Below are positions 1-11,222 of a stretch of 64,000 nt of DNA, piece after piece. Source of the stretch: Pithys albifrons albifrons (lineage: Eukaryota > Chordata > Aves > Passeriformes > Thamnophilidae); contig NC_092475.1 of NCBI RefSeq assembly GCF_047495875.1, positions 11,808,501 through 11,872,500 on the forward strand, written 5' to 3'. Each line of letters opens with the position of its first letter. The stretch's first letter is position 1. The position numbers and the translations under genes are program-made. The notes below the pieces were generated by a model. The model made no database searches. It saw only the letters and a list, made by a program, of their open reading frames with translations, and was not told where the DNA came from.

Positions 1-303
1 TAACCCAAAATTCCTCCTGTGTCTGAAATGACAGGCCTATCATCTCTGCTTAGATTTTTATTCTCTTAGCCTTGGGAAGTGATAAGATGTGGTATGACAT
101 CTTTTGCAGAAAATAAATTATGTTCTGAGTGGTGTTTGTGATGGATTTAATTACACACATAGCCAGTGTCTCTAGACTAGAGTAAGGGTTGTCATCTTGA
201 CGTCTCCTGAGGATGACTCCAGCATGGCTGATACCTCTTCCCTTACACCAGGGACATGGTGCAAGCTGGAACAAACAATTTGGGTTTTTTTCTGTGCATT
301 TGT

Positions 304-364
304 TATATGATAAATATATGATAAATATATGATAAATATATGATATTTGTTATATGATAAATAT
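304..364. repeat. AT-rich 11-bp tandem repeat
   Basis: The unit TATATGATAAA occurs three times in direct succession from 304, followed by a partial fourth copy, a 5-nt interruption and one more copy. It is a simple AT-rich minisatellite with no coding meaning. Confidence 0.85.
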
Positions 365-3042
365 CCAGCTCCAATATGATCTTTACAATACCAACAGTGG
401 TATGGCAGAGCAGAGGCAAAGCATCATTATCTAATGATGTCAACTGAGCTATGAAAGGGCACGTTCCTCAACAAAAAGCCTTGTGGCAGCAGGCTTGACA
501 GAGAGCAGAGGATGCACCTTCCACTTCAAAGGCCATGAAGAAGCCACATGTCCATAATTATTCTTTAACAAGTAAGTAATTATCTCTAGAGTCTGGAGAT
601 TTTGAAGAATTGCTTGGTTAACACCTTATGCAAGAACATTCTGATCTTATAAAAACTATTGCATACATTTTCTTCATCAGTTAGCACACAAGAAAAGCCT
701 GCCAAAGATGGAAAGAAGATGCTTTGCTGAGGTGGGCAAAAGTTTGGGTACAGGTGGAACAGTGCAGCCCTTCAGGCTGTGTGGACCTCACCAAGTCAGA
801 CCTCTCTCTGCCTCCTTGGTCAGAAGAAGGTGCCAGATCTACCCACCTTTTTGAGCAGTTTTAGTTATAGCTGGAAAACTACTGGCAACTTCAACACAGC
901 ACATGAAACTAGAAGCCATTAATGGCTGGGAAAGAGAGCTTTGGAAACCACCTGATGTTCTGCAGGCAGAAAGAAAGGTAAGAGAAGTTCAGCTCAAGAA
1001 CCCCCACAAGGGTCTGCACCTCCACCACTCATTCTGCTGCTGTCCCACCTCAGCACAGTGAGGAGGTGGGAAAGCCTCTCCCACTGCTCCTTGCTACAGG
1101 CTGACATGGCCTGGGAGGCTGCAGATACAACTGAACAGGTCAAGCCATTGATTTCTGAGATTCCATTGCATAAAAACAACTCATACCACCATTAAAAAAA
1201 AACCAGTAATGGTGACACTTGCTATGGCAGCAGTATTGGCTTCTTAACATCTCAGAGTTCTTTAAACCAGGTTTTTTTGTGAATATGCCCACACCAGACT
1301 GATTAGGGATGGGCAAAGCCCATCCAAGTTAAATAAGAGTGAAATCCAGGGAAAATTTCTCTGCCTTTCTAAGTACGAGCCATTTTTGTGAGACTTCGTG
1401 ACAATGAGCCCTCTCTGCTTGCTCTGCCCATCTGCAAGGAGCTACAAGGCACCCCATCCTCTCTGGAGGGCAGTGAGTCCTCTGGTGAGGATCCTCCTGA
1501 GCTGCTGAGGTGAGGACAAGGTTAAATGTGCTCACACACTGCTGGGAGAGGACAATGATGCGAGGGAAGGACATGCTGGTTCCCCTGGAAAGACCACACT
1601 GATGAGACCTCCTGAACACCTTCAAGAGCTACTGGCCAGGAGTATTTTCTCCAAAGACAACCTCTCATGTTGTGCTCCCTCCAGGTGGAAATCTACCTCC
1701 TTTATTTCTCAGTGTTAGATATTCACTTCTCTAGTGAAGATGTTCATGCAAAACATTTAAAATCCAGAGTTGTCTACGACTGGGAGAGAAATACAAACAT
1801 GCATTACATAAAAAAGTATTAATCAAGAGTGGGAGAGGGTAGAGGCAAACCCCAAATCCCCTGGATCTTACTACCAACAAATCTTGCCACAGCCAAGCCT
1901 AGGGAGTCATCTACCACTGCAGACACAGAACATTTATTAGCAGAAGGTGTAAGAGATGGGAACAAACAGCACTGAACTGCAGGTAGTGCCCAGGGATGGG
2001 ATAACTGATGCCCTTTTTACAATATCTTTCTCTTTCCTGGGAATTAATATTAATAAACATTAAAAATTAAACCTATTTTGCTCATACAGCAACATCCAAT
2101 GTCTGATGAATCTGTCTGAGGAGCCAGAATGCCAAGGTTTTAATTTGCCTCCAAGTCAGAAGATAGAAATTTCCCCAGTTGCCGAGAGCTGTTTCACAGC
2201 CTGTTAAATTCAGGTGGAACTGGGGGGGTGACCACTCAGTGTGATTCATGTCTCAAAAGTGCTCTTTACTTCACTTCCCATGTGCAAAGCAGGGACATAA
2301 TTCCTCACTCAGATATGGTGGTTGGTAAAAGTTTTAAAGAGTTTTGAGTACCTAAGCACAAGATTGATTAAATTCCTATTTCCTCTTTTGCGCCTGTAAA
2401 GTTTGGGATTTTAAAAGTTTTGGGAGGGTTTTTGGGTTTTGCTTTGCCATGAGAAGTACAGATTGAACCTGCTCATTGCTCCCTGAGCTTCAGGATATAA
2501 AGTGTGCAGTTCACACCATAGTTCTGTCAGGACAGAGAGGGGAAAACAGCTCCCCCAGATGATGGTCAGGTTCTCCCAGGTGCCAAGTACCAGTCAGAGA
2601 AGTTTGACATCTTCCAGCAAGCTGCAGGTCAGGGCCCTGTTTCTGAGGTACAGCCAAAAGACAAACCTGCCTTTAGACCCTGACAACACCGAGTCTCTGG
2701 GAAACCAGAACAAACCTTCTGGAGAATGGATTCCTTTCCTTCCCCACCTCCTTCATTGCTGTCAGCTTTTGACAGCCAACAGGATGAATGTGTGTGCTGT
2801 GGCAGCCCCTCCAAGCCTCTGTGCCTGGGCTGTCAGTCTGGGAGCCAAGAACAGCCACTGGTTGTCATCTCCTCCTGGTCTAACTGTGGCCCTCCAACAT
2901 GTTCTGAGTGATGTTTAAAGCAGTCATGGTTCCTTTCTCAGTCTGGAAGTGAACATTTACTGGAGATGGTCCAAACTGACAGGTCTGATAAATCCCACTG
3001 GTTAGATCCTGATCAACCACAGATCATCTTTCTGCTGGAATT

Positions 3043-3424
3043 CATAAATCATAAAATCAGAAGGGTTTGGGTTGGAAGGGAACCTGAAGACCACCCCCTG
3101 CCATGGGCAGAGACACCTCCCACTGTCCCAGGTTGCTCCAAGCCCTGTCCAACCTGGCCTTGGACACTTCCAGGGATGGGGCAGCCACAGCTTCTCTGGG
3201 CACCCTGTGCCAGGGCCTGCCCACCCTCTCAGAGATGAGCTTTGTAATATCTACTCTAAACCTGCTCTCTTTCAGTTCAAAGCCATTCCTCCTTGTCCTG
3301 TCACTCCAGGACCTTGTCACAATTCCCTCTCCAGCTCTTCTGGAACCCCTTTAGGTGCTGGAAGGGCTCTAAGGTCTCCCCAGAGCCTTCTGTGAACACC
3401 CCCAGCTCTTCCAGCCTGTCTCCA
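3043..3424 (-). mobile_element. CR1 LINE, 5'-truncated 3' end
   Basis: The left end carries the reverse complement of the CR1 3' terminus (CATAAATCATAAAATC, then GGTTTGGGTTGGAAGGG). It is followed by the usual CR1 blocks seen in other copies here: a paired CCATGGGCAGAGACACC block, CCAGGGATGGGGCAGCC, and the block around CTTGTCCTGTCACTCCAGG. The 3' end lies at the left, so the element is on the minus strand, the same sense as PTPRT. It is a dead fragment with no intact reverse transcriptase. Confidence 0.9.
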
Positions 3425-3430
3425 TAAAAA

Positions 3431-3467
3431 GGATCCCTTCCAACCCACACAGTCCTGTGATTCTGTG
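3431..3467 (+). mobile_element. CR1 3'-terminal stub, opposite orientation
   Basis: GGATCCCTTCCAACCCACAC followed by a GTGATTCTGTG tail is the plus-strand CR1 3' terminus. It abuts the 5' side of the minus-strand CR1 at 3043-3424, so two CR1 ends face away from each other. Only about 37 bp remain. Confidence 0.75.
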
Positions 3468-4709
3468 CTGACTCCACAGGCACAACCATCTCCATGAGTC
3501 AAAACTAAGCTGAAGGCAAGGAGGCATGTGGGAATTGGACCCAGAACTGAAATCTCATTCACAGTAAGAAACAACAAATACTTGTAAGAACTTCTAAACC
3601 TTCATTTTTGAACTGTTCTTTCCTTAAAATAAAATAATTCATAGCAATAATAAAAAATGAGTGAAACAAGAGCTTTCCAATTAACACATGACCACAGGAT
3701 TAATGATGATTTTGGAACCCAAACACTTCACAGTGCCCACTCCAAAGTTATTTTCAGGCTACAATGGGTGTGTTTGCTGTCCAATGGCACAGCCCACAGC
3801 TGAGTCCTTACCTAACAGAGTGGTCGATGGCACGGTGTCTGATGAGACTTGGAGAGGGAATTCCGTTCACCCACACGATCAATGGAAACCAAGAGAGGAT
3901 CAACAGGAGAAAAAGTTACAGAAAACGAAAACAAGGTTAGCTGGATCTCACACTCAGCAGCCTCAGCCTATAGGTCATACTGGGAAACATCAAAAAGCAA
4001 AGAACATTTAGAAAGGAAAGAAAAGTCTGGCACTAGTACCTGAGTAGTAGGAATTCAACATAGATTTGCTCTGAAGGGTTTTGCTTTGGACAGAAAATGA
4101 ACAAGGAGAGGGTGATGCTAGGTAGGAAAGACATAAGGAAAAGACTTTAGACATATATTAAGAGAGAGAAAGAGAACAGGGAGAATGTTCCTCAAAGAGC
4201 ACAGTAATATGGGATATATAAGGCTTATCAAAATGAATTATATTTTTCATCTCGACATGCATATTACATTTATTACATTGTCATCATGATGGATTTTCTT
4301 TAATATAAGCACTCCAGACCCCAAATATAGTGTTATAGTTACTGTAAATCAATGTGTTCCCCCACAGGATGCACACACAGCTACATTCACAGGTCTCTAC
4401 TCTAAATACCATGTTTTTAACTGAAGGAGCAAAGTTGTGGTTTTATCTCTAGGAGAAAAATCCTTAAGAATGACCCCCATAATACAGAGAATCAGTATTA
4501 ACAATAAAATAAACCACAAAATACACAGGCAAGGGAGCATTTTTTTGGTTCAAACAGTACAAGATTACAAGGGACTTGTTCTTCAATCCAGGACTGTTCA
4601 TAGTAAATCCTATAATCCTTTCCCCTGTGAGTTGGGCTCTTGCAGCAGGACCAACATCTCTGTCTTTTCCCATTAAAGCAACAGATTCCTCAGGACAAGA
4701 ATCCACAAA

Positions 4710-4751
4710 TTTCCATATTAATCAAATCCAATATTTCCATATTAATCAAAT
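4710..4751. repeat. 24-bp tandem duplication
   Basis: TTTCCATATTAATCAAAT occurs at 4710 and again at 4734, a period of 24 bp. It is a simple two-copy tandem duplication in intron sequence. Confidence 0.85.
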
Positions 4752-6040
4752 GTTTTTGAAAGGAGGAAGGGCTCAACACTTCACAGTAGATTCTTGTCTT
4801 GATAGTAAATTTATGAGGTTGGTTTACACCTACAATAGCAAACATGTACATTCTTATGGTAATCCATCATTTTTGAAGGCATATCCTTTTGTTATCACTC
4901 TGCATTCACTCTTGGAGTTACAGGCATTTATTTATCTCCTCCTCAGAATGCTGGCAAACAAGCTAATACAAATCTCAGTACATCAGAAAGATGACAGCAG
5001 ATAACACAGGAAAAACTATTCCATAGCCCAATGGAAGTAGATAAAACTCGGTGTACATCAAAGTAATTTCAGAAGCAATTTTTGTATCTCTAGAGCAAAC
5101 ACTGCTTAAAAATCCCAGTTATTCTATGGGGAAAACCAAAGAAGTCACTAGTCTGGGGACTTTCATAAAGTCAGCAGAATTCCCTCCTGAGAACTTTATA
5201 ATCATCCAGTAAATGAACTTGCTCTCATTCTGAATTCTCCCACCATGGCTTCAGACTCACACCACTTGAAACCACATTCAAACAATCCCATTTCTCATAG
5301 TTTGGGCTGCTGGAGCTCTGCCCCAGCTGCCTAAAGCCATAAAGCTCCTCTTCTCTGGGGCCTCGTGGACTCCTCTGCTCTGTGTTTGTCAGCCTAAATC
5401 ACACCCTTCTCTCACCACAGTTAGTACATGGCATAAAACAAGATCTAAACAGAGCAAGTGGTTTGCCAGCAGGCAGGGCTTGGAGCAGGGCTCAGGTTTC
5501 CTGGAATTGGGGAGTATAAAGAACTCACAGGGCCATTTTGCCTTTCCAGAACTGCTAAGGATAAATTCCTGAGGCAGCTGAAGACAAACACCCCACTGCA
5601 GTGAGTCTGATCAAAAATGTTACCAGCTGAGCTTCGTGAAGTGACCTGGGCTTGGGAGACAGGGAGGTGATCTCAGAGGGGGAAAAAAACAACAACAAAA
5701 AACTCCCAACCAACCAAAAACCAAATCAAACCAAACCAACCCCTCCAAGTTTCACAAAACTTTGGAGAACTTATTCCCAAAATCAGTCAGGTAGTGGCTT
5801 GTATAATGAGATGTGTACACAGTGCTGCCTCCTAACCAGAGGTTCTTACAAGCACTCAGGTCTGTAATCAAAGGAAACACGTCCAGAGAGGATTTCACAT
5901 CAGGGTAGAGATTAAGACTTCATTAAAAATTCTCTTTGTATTCCCTGGAGTGGCACGTGAGGCCACACAGATCCCTCCAGTCATGCAGAGTGGTGGAGGC
6001 TTCTTCCTATTATTCTTTCATTTTTACAGGATTTTTTTTT

Positions 6041-6190
6041 TGTGCAAGAAAACCCCTCAAAAATCCCAGGAAAACCAGTAAAAGGGAATTTAGTATATTT
6101 TCCTTTCATGCCTTTTGTGCAAGAAAACTCCACAAAAATCCCATGAAAACCAGTAAAGGGGAATTTAGTATATTTTCCTTTCATGCCTTT
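6041..6190. repeat. Two-copy 75-bp tandem duplication
   Basis: Two adjacent copies start at TGTGCAAGAAAAC (6041 and 6116). Both run through GGGAATTTAGTATATTTTCC to TTTCATGCCTTT. They differ by a handful of substitutions and a small indel, so the duplication is fairly recent. The open frame that crosses it simply reads the same peptide twice, and I do not regard it as coding. Confidence 0.9.
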
Positions 6191-7122
6191 GATGAAATGA
6201 GGGTTTATTTTTTATTATTAAATTATTTTAAGAATTTTTTTTTTAAATAAGAAAACATCTCACATTCATGACCCTACAAGTCCTTGGACTGCATCTAGCA
6301 GGTAATCAGTGAAAATTTCTTATGGGGGAGGACTAAGAACCAGATTTTGCTGTATTTGTCTTTTGTGACTTAGAGCAAATCTAAAAGTCTTTCCATCTCA
6401 ATTATGACAAAAACCATGCAAGATATGGAAAGGTGTGAATTCAGATGTTTCTTGGTTCAAAGGGATCCCCAACACCCTGAGTGCCACTTTCCTACATCCT
6501 CCTCTCACCTTGTCCTCATAAATAAAAGCACAGGAATCGTACAGGAATGACAACCACTGCAAAACTCATCTCCCCACTTCCCAAATGCCTGGAATATTAA
6601 AGCCACCAACCTCACCTGCACCAGCCTCACTCCTGAAGAGTGTCTGTGTCTGCAAAGAGGTCTCCTCCCAAAAGGAGATGTCAGAAAAATTGAGCACACC
6701 TTAAATCAGTCTCTAGCAAAACTGGCTGCATTTTAAGGGATTAAAGCCTCAGAATCCAACAGTTCTTGCCAGAACCCCAGCCAGGATGTCAAGATTCCAC
6801 TGGTGGGGACTTGGAACTCTCTTGGCCAAGCCTGGTCTGTGGCATTTCAGCACTGCAAGGCCAGAAGAGCAGCTCCTTTGTGCAGAACACATCATTAGTG
6901 CATCATTGCTTAACTCATGTGCTGCTGCTTCTCCCACCCCTGCCAAATTGCACAGGATTTCTGTGTGACCACAACCCCCTGCACACATTTCTGGTCACTG
7001 CAGATACTTGGGGGGACAATTTTAGGCCCATCTTGTCTCCAATTTGCCATCCTGCCTCCTAATAACCCTGCACTGAGCCCATGTCTGCACGTGACTGGGC
7101 TGCTTCCCAGATGTTAGAATCA

Positions 7123-7284
7123 GAATCATAGAATGGATTGGGTTGGAAAAGACCTCCGAGATCATCAAGTCCAACCCTTGATCCAACCCCACTGTGATCA
7201 CCAGCCCAGGGCACTCTGTGCCCTGGGCTGGTGATCACAGTGGGGTTGGACCAAGACGTGGTGGATTCTCACTCAGTGCCACAT
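7123..7284 (-). mobile_element. CR1 3' end carrying an internal inverted duplication
   Basis: The left end (GAATCATAGAATGGATTGGG, then TTGGAAAAGACCTCCGAGAT) is a minus-strand CR1 3' terminus. After about 60 bp the sequence folds back on itself (the palindrome at 7182-7250). It then resumes CR1-like sequence (ACTCAGTGCCACATCC) up to the start of a second CR1 3' end at 7285. Compared with the CR1 copy at 60379-61196, the fold-back looks like an extra inverted copy inserted within the element. Confidence 0.85.
7182..7250. repeat. Perfect inverted repeat, 33-bp arms, 3-nt loop
   Basis: The left arm 7182-7214 and right arm 7218-7250 are exact reverse complements around the loop TCT. The arms read TCCAACCCCACTGTGATCAC and on to GGGCAC, then back. 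The arms are CR1 sequence, so this is a duplication inside the element and not an independent regulatory hairpin. In RNA or single-stranded DNA it would form a strong 33-bp stem. Confidence 0.95.
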
Positions 7285-7581
7285 CCATAGAATCACAGAA
7301 TGGATTGGGTTGGAAAAGACCTCCAAGATCATCAAGTCCAACCCTTGGTCCAACTCCAGTCCCTTTACCAGATCATGGCACTCAGTGCCACAGCCAAGCT
7401 CACTTTAAAAACCTCCAGGGATGGGGAATCCACCCCCTCTCTGGGCAGCCCATTCCAATCCCTGAGCACTCTCTCTGCAAAGAATTTTTTTCTGCTCTCC
7501 AATTTCCCCTGGCAGAGCTTGAGCCCATCGTGCCCCCTTGTCCTATTGCTGAGTGCCTGGGAGAAGAGACCAACCCCCAAA
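7285..7581 (-). mobile_element. CR1 LINE 3' end (second, adjacent copy)
   Basis: A second CR1 3' terminus begins at ATAGAATCACAGAATGG and runs without the palindrome through GGGAATCCACCCCCTCTCTG, GGCAGCCCATTCC and the block ending AGAGACCAACCCCCA. It belongs to the same CR1 subgroup as the plus-strand copy at 29195-29728. It is 5' truncated, and its 3' end abuts the preceding fragment. Confidence 0.9.
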
Positions 7582-9958
7582 TGCTTCTGCACACTCAAAC
7601 ACTGAAGGACCATCCTCTACCTTTAATGCATTTAGGATATATTTTTATTTTTTAAAAAAGCAAGATATTTGAGAAAATGAACAACTGTGATGAACCTGCT
7701 TCACCTCCACATAATCCCTGAGTAAAACCAGACAATGGGGAACAGCCATGAACTAATTTATGTTTCAGCAAACACCTTCTCTGATTCCATATGGTGTGAG
7801 GGACACACTGCTGAGTCCAAAAAATCCTTTCAATTTAAACCTCTGGATGTATCAATAAGAATTCTGCCTGGGTAACAACTAACACTGCAGAATGGAGAGA
7901 GGGATGAGAGGCTTTGCTTCAGGCCAGGAAAGATAAATGCCCAATTTTCTTCCACAAGACCTCAGGTCTTGATGTCTCCTCAGAAAAGGAGGGGCTGAGA
8001 ATAGAAGAGCAGCTGTTCATTTTTTATCTCATTCATGCTGGAGAGCATCAGGCAGCACCTCTGAGAGGTGCCAGGGCAGTGAGACAGGGGAAGGGTGGGC
8101 AGGGCTCACCCAGGGAGAGCAAAATTCCTCCTGCCACAAGAGCAGAGCCCTGGCCAGGCTGGAGAGACTACAAGGATAACCCCCTGCAAAACACCCTTAG
8201 TTAGCAGGAAGGTTAAGAAATAATCCTATGGTCTTATTCCAAAGTAGGCTGTACAGAAGCCCTCAAGTACTAAACTTTATTATGGCCATTTTTTTTGTTT
8301 TTAAGAAAGGCTTTTACCCATAATATTCCTGTATCAGCACGTGCACAATACTGCACACAACTTACCTCCAACACCTCAGCATCCTGGACTTTGGCAGTAA
8401 AAAATCTGGAGAAATCATGAAGGTTTAGTAAAAATTCTTTCTCACGGATATAAAGAGATAAAAACCAAGAAGAACTGGCACATGATTGACTCAGGCTGTG
8501 TGGTAGGGGGAGACTGGTAAAATCTGCAGTGATGTCACACAAGCAAAGGTCTAATTGATTTTAAAAAAAGAGAAAACCTGGAGGGATTCTTTTTCACAAA
8601 ATTTGATACAGCACATATTCTCTAGTTGCCATTTCAAGTAAATGACTCAGTTGTTTTAATTAATCTATCAAAATACCAAGGGGAAAAAAATGAGGTCACA
8701 TTTCAAGCTTGTCTCTGGTTGGGAAAAGGATCCCCAAACTTTTGAAAATCCAGATTCTGAAGGAAGTGTTAAACACTTCATTTCCCCCACACATTTCAGA
8801 CAAGCTGCCTTGGCTGTTCCTGGGATGGCTTTTCCAACCCTGCCTGCTGCTATCCTGTCCTCTAAAGAGATGAGCCCCAGGCAAGTCCTGCTGCCTCCTC
8901 AGGAGACAGAGCTGCTCAGCACCTGAGAAAATTCGACCTGAAGTCAATTTAGTATCAGAGCAAAGTGCTCCCTGCTGGTCCTGGGGCTCCCAAACTCCTA
9001 TTTCTCCATCTCACAGGTGTGTTACACAGAGTGGCAGCAGCACCACATGCACATGGAACTTGGCATGACCCACAGACAGAGGGAAAGGAAGAATTCCCTC
9101 AGCCTGTCCCTCAATCTGAGATTACACTGCAGGGTTTCTGGGATAAAATACATTTTGCACCATAAGCACTTCCATGTTAGTAATTAGGGGGAAAACCAGT
9201 TCACTAAAGATTCTTAATAAAGGCAAAGGTTTTAGTACAAACTTGAGTTTCAGAGCTGTTCCCTGACCAGACTAGCAGGCTACGTGTCAAAAGAAGGACT
9301 GACATGCCCAGAGTGTCTAAGTTTGTATTTATTTAATACAAAAGAAGTTTACAAATCCACCATGCAATCCACCATGCACTGAGCCTGGATCTAGTGAGGC
9401 TAAAGGATGACTTTGTGCTGCTTTACCCACAAGACTTGTTTAGCTACAGAGGTCTGAGTGGTTTACAAGTGTTAACTAAGACCAGTTTTACTGAACCCGT
9501 GTGAGGAATAAACAGAGGACAGAGACAAAAGAAGAAAAGCTGTCTTTCCATTGCAGTTCTCTAGCCAGGAGACCATGCCTTCTTTCATAACCATTTCATA
9601 CAGAAAGTGTTATTTCATCCTACAAGTCAGCTAAGTGATTTGATTCGACTCTTCTACTCACAAAGGAAAAGACATTTCTAAAGAACAAACATGTGCCTCT
9701 TTGACTGTCTGATGGAGTTATTAGAACAGACTATATATTAGTCTCAGTAGATTTAGAGCCAGCTGGAATGTTCTCCACCTGCCTGACAGTTAAATCAGGG
9801 GCAGTGCCAGAGACATTCCAGATTTCTATCCAGCTTTTGCCATGATCTCTATCACTGCCATTCCTAACTCCTCAACACTGTGCCCATAGGAATAGGTCCT
9901 TTTAAGAACCCAGAGCTCTCCAAGGGGGTCATATCCAGTGCAAGCAAGTTAAACTTAC

Positions 9959-10107
9959 TGAATCCATTAACATCTTGGCAGCTGGAAGAAAAAGCTTCTT
10001 CATTGTGAACAGCACTGAGTTTGGTGGAGGTCTTGTCAGAAGCAGCCACGGGCCCCATCTCCCTCTGTGTGCTGGTCTGAGTCTCCTTCTGCTTCTTGGC
10101 CAGCTTC
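9959..10107 (-). CDS. PTPRT: PTPRT juxtamembrane exon (149 nt)
   Basis: The minus-strand exon encodes 49 full codons beginning [10 protein letters not shown], continuing STQREMGPV and ending SSCQDVNGF. The first base (G) completes the Leu codon begun by the 30-nt exon, and the last base (A) opens the next codon. I recognise this as the cytoplasmic juxtamembrane segment of PTPRT, which sits between the membrane helix and the first phosphatase domain; human PTPRT shares [10 protein letters not shown] and REMGPV. The acceptor is CCCCAAAG| behind a pyrimidine-rich tract, and the donor is A|GTAAGT. The Ser/Thr-rich sequence suggests a flexible, possibly phosphorylated linker (inference). The downstream exon is not in the window. 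Reading through the donor adds about 30 unrelated residues before a stop. Confidence 0.95.
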
Positions 10108-10538
10108 CTTTGGGGTAGTTTGAAGAGGGGAGAAATCAAGGTCAGTTTTCCCTCATTGACAACACAGCAAGGACAAACTATTTTGCCAAACCACAACTCT
10201 CCCACTTGGTCAGACATGCAGGGCAACTTCACAGACTGCACGAGAGGAAACCCCACAGCTTGGGAAAGGAACTGTTGTGGAGCACAGGAAATATTGTGCT
10301 ACCAGCCTTTGAGCTCAGCTCACCCTCCCAGTCACTTCTCTTGCACAAACCTGCATCACCCCAGCAGTGGGAGTGCTACCTCATCCTGGCAGAGGGTGGC
10401 ACAGCTACAGCCCCTGGAGAGGGTGGGAAATGCTCCAGGAGGAGCCCAGGGCTCGGCATGGGGACAGTGATCAGCACCACTCACTGGGAGGTGATGGGCC
10501 ATCTGCATCCATCCCGTGGGAGGTCTGCACCAGGGGCT

Positions 10539-11222
10539 CTCTGGGAGTGCTCAAGGGGACTGTGGGACCCATCTCTGGGAGTGCTCCAGGGGACTGTGGG
10601 ACCCATCTCTGGGAGTGCTCCAGGGGACTGTGGAACCCATCTCTGGGAGTGCTCCAGGGGACTGTGGAACCCATCTCTGGGAGTGCTCCAGGGGACTGTG
10701 GGACCCATCTCTGGGAGTGCTCAAGGGGACTGTGGGACCCATCTCTGGGAGTGCTCAAGGGGACTGTGGGACCCATCTCTGGGAGTGCTCAAGGGGACTG
10801 TGGGACCCATCTCTGGGAGTGCTCCAGGGGACTGTGGAACCCATCTCTGGGAGTGCTCCAGGGGACTGTGGGACCCATCTCTGGGAGTGCTCAAGGGGAC
10901 TGTGGGACCCATCTCTGGGAGTGCTCCAGGGGACTGTGGAACCCATCTCTGGGAGTGCTCCAGGGGATTGTGGAACCCATCTCTGGGAGTGCTCCAGGGG
11001 ACTGTGGGACCCATCTCTGGGAGTGCTCCAGGGGACTGTGGGACCCATCTCTGGGAGTGCTCCAGGGGACTGTGGGACCCATCTCTGGGAGTGCTCCAGG
11101 GGACTGTGGGACCCATCTCTGGGAGTGCTCCAGGGGACTGTGGGACCCATCTCTGGGAGTGCTCCAGGGGACTGTGGAACCCATCTCTGGGAGTGCTCCA
11201 GGGGACTGTGGAACCCATCTCT
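10539..11222. repeat. 34-bp minisatellite, 20 in-register units
   Basis: The unit CTCTGGGAGTGCTC(A/C)AGGGG plus ACTGTGG(G/A)ACCCAT repeats 20 times from 10539 to 11218 with no indel, followed by a few bases of a decayed unit. Only two positions vary repeatedly, plus one ACTG/ATTG change in unit 13. Because 34 is 1 modulo 3 and the unit lacks stops, long open frames appear in all three plus frames and in several minus frames. They all read the same repeating peptide, so they are artefacts of the repeat. The plus strand has three G-runs per standard unit. It lies about 430 bp upstream of the juxtamembrane exon in transcript order. Confidence 0.97.

Larger units (their letters stand above)
1..9958 (-). 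other. PTPRT: PTPRT intron (5' part), downstream of the juxtamembrane exon
   Basis: This is transcribed-strand intron following the exon that ends at 9959. Its donor reads A|GTAAGT on the minus strand. I looked for the next expected PTPRT coding block (the rest of the juxtamembrane segment and the start of the first phosphatase domain) and did not find it, so the intron appears to continue past position 1. It holds an AT-rich 11-bp repeat (304-364), CR1 fragments (3043-3467, 7123-7581), a palindrome (7182-7250) and two short duplications. In the remaining stretches (about 370-3040, 3470-4700, 4760-6040, 6200-7120 and 7590-9950) I see only unique-looking intron sequence. Confidence 0.8.

Noticed and set aside
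10539..11222. CRISPR-like or other prokaryotic repeat array
   Set aside because: There are no spacers: units follow each other directly, and the context is a vertebrate intron.
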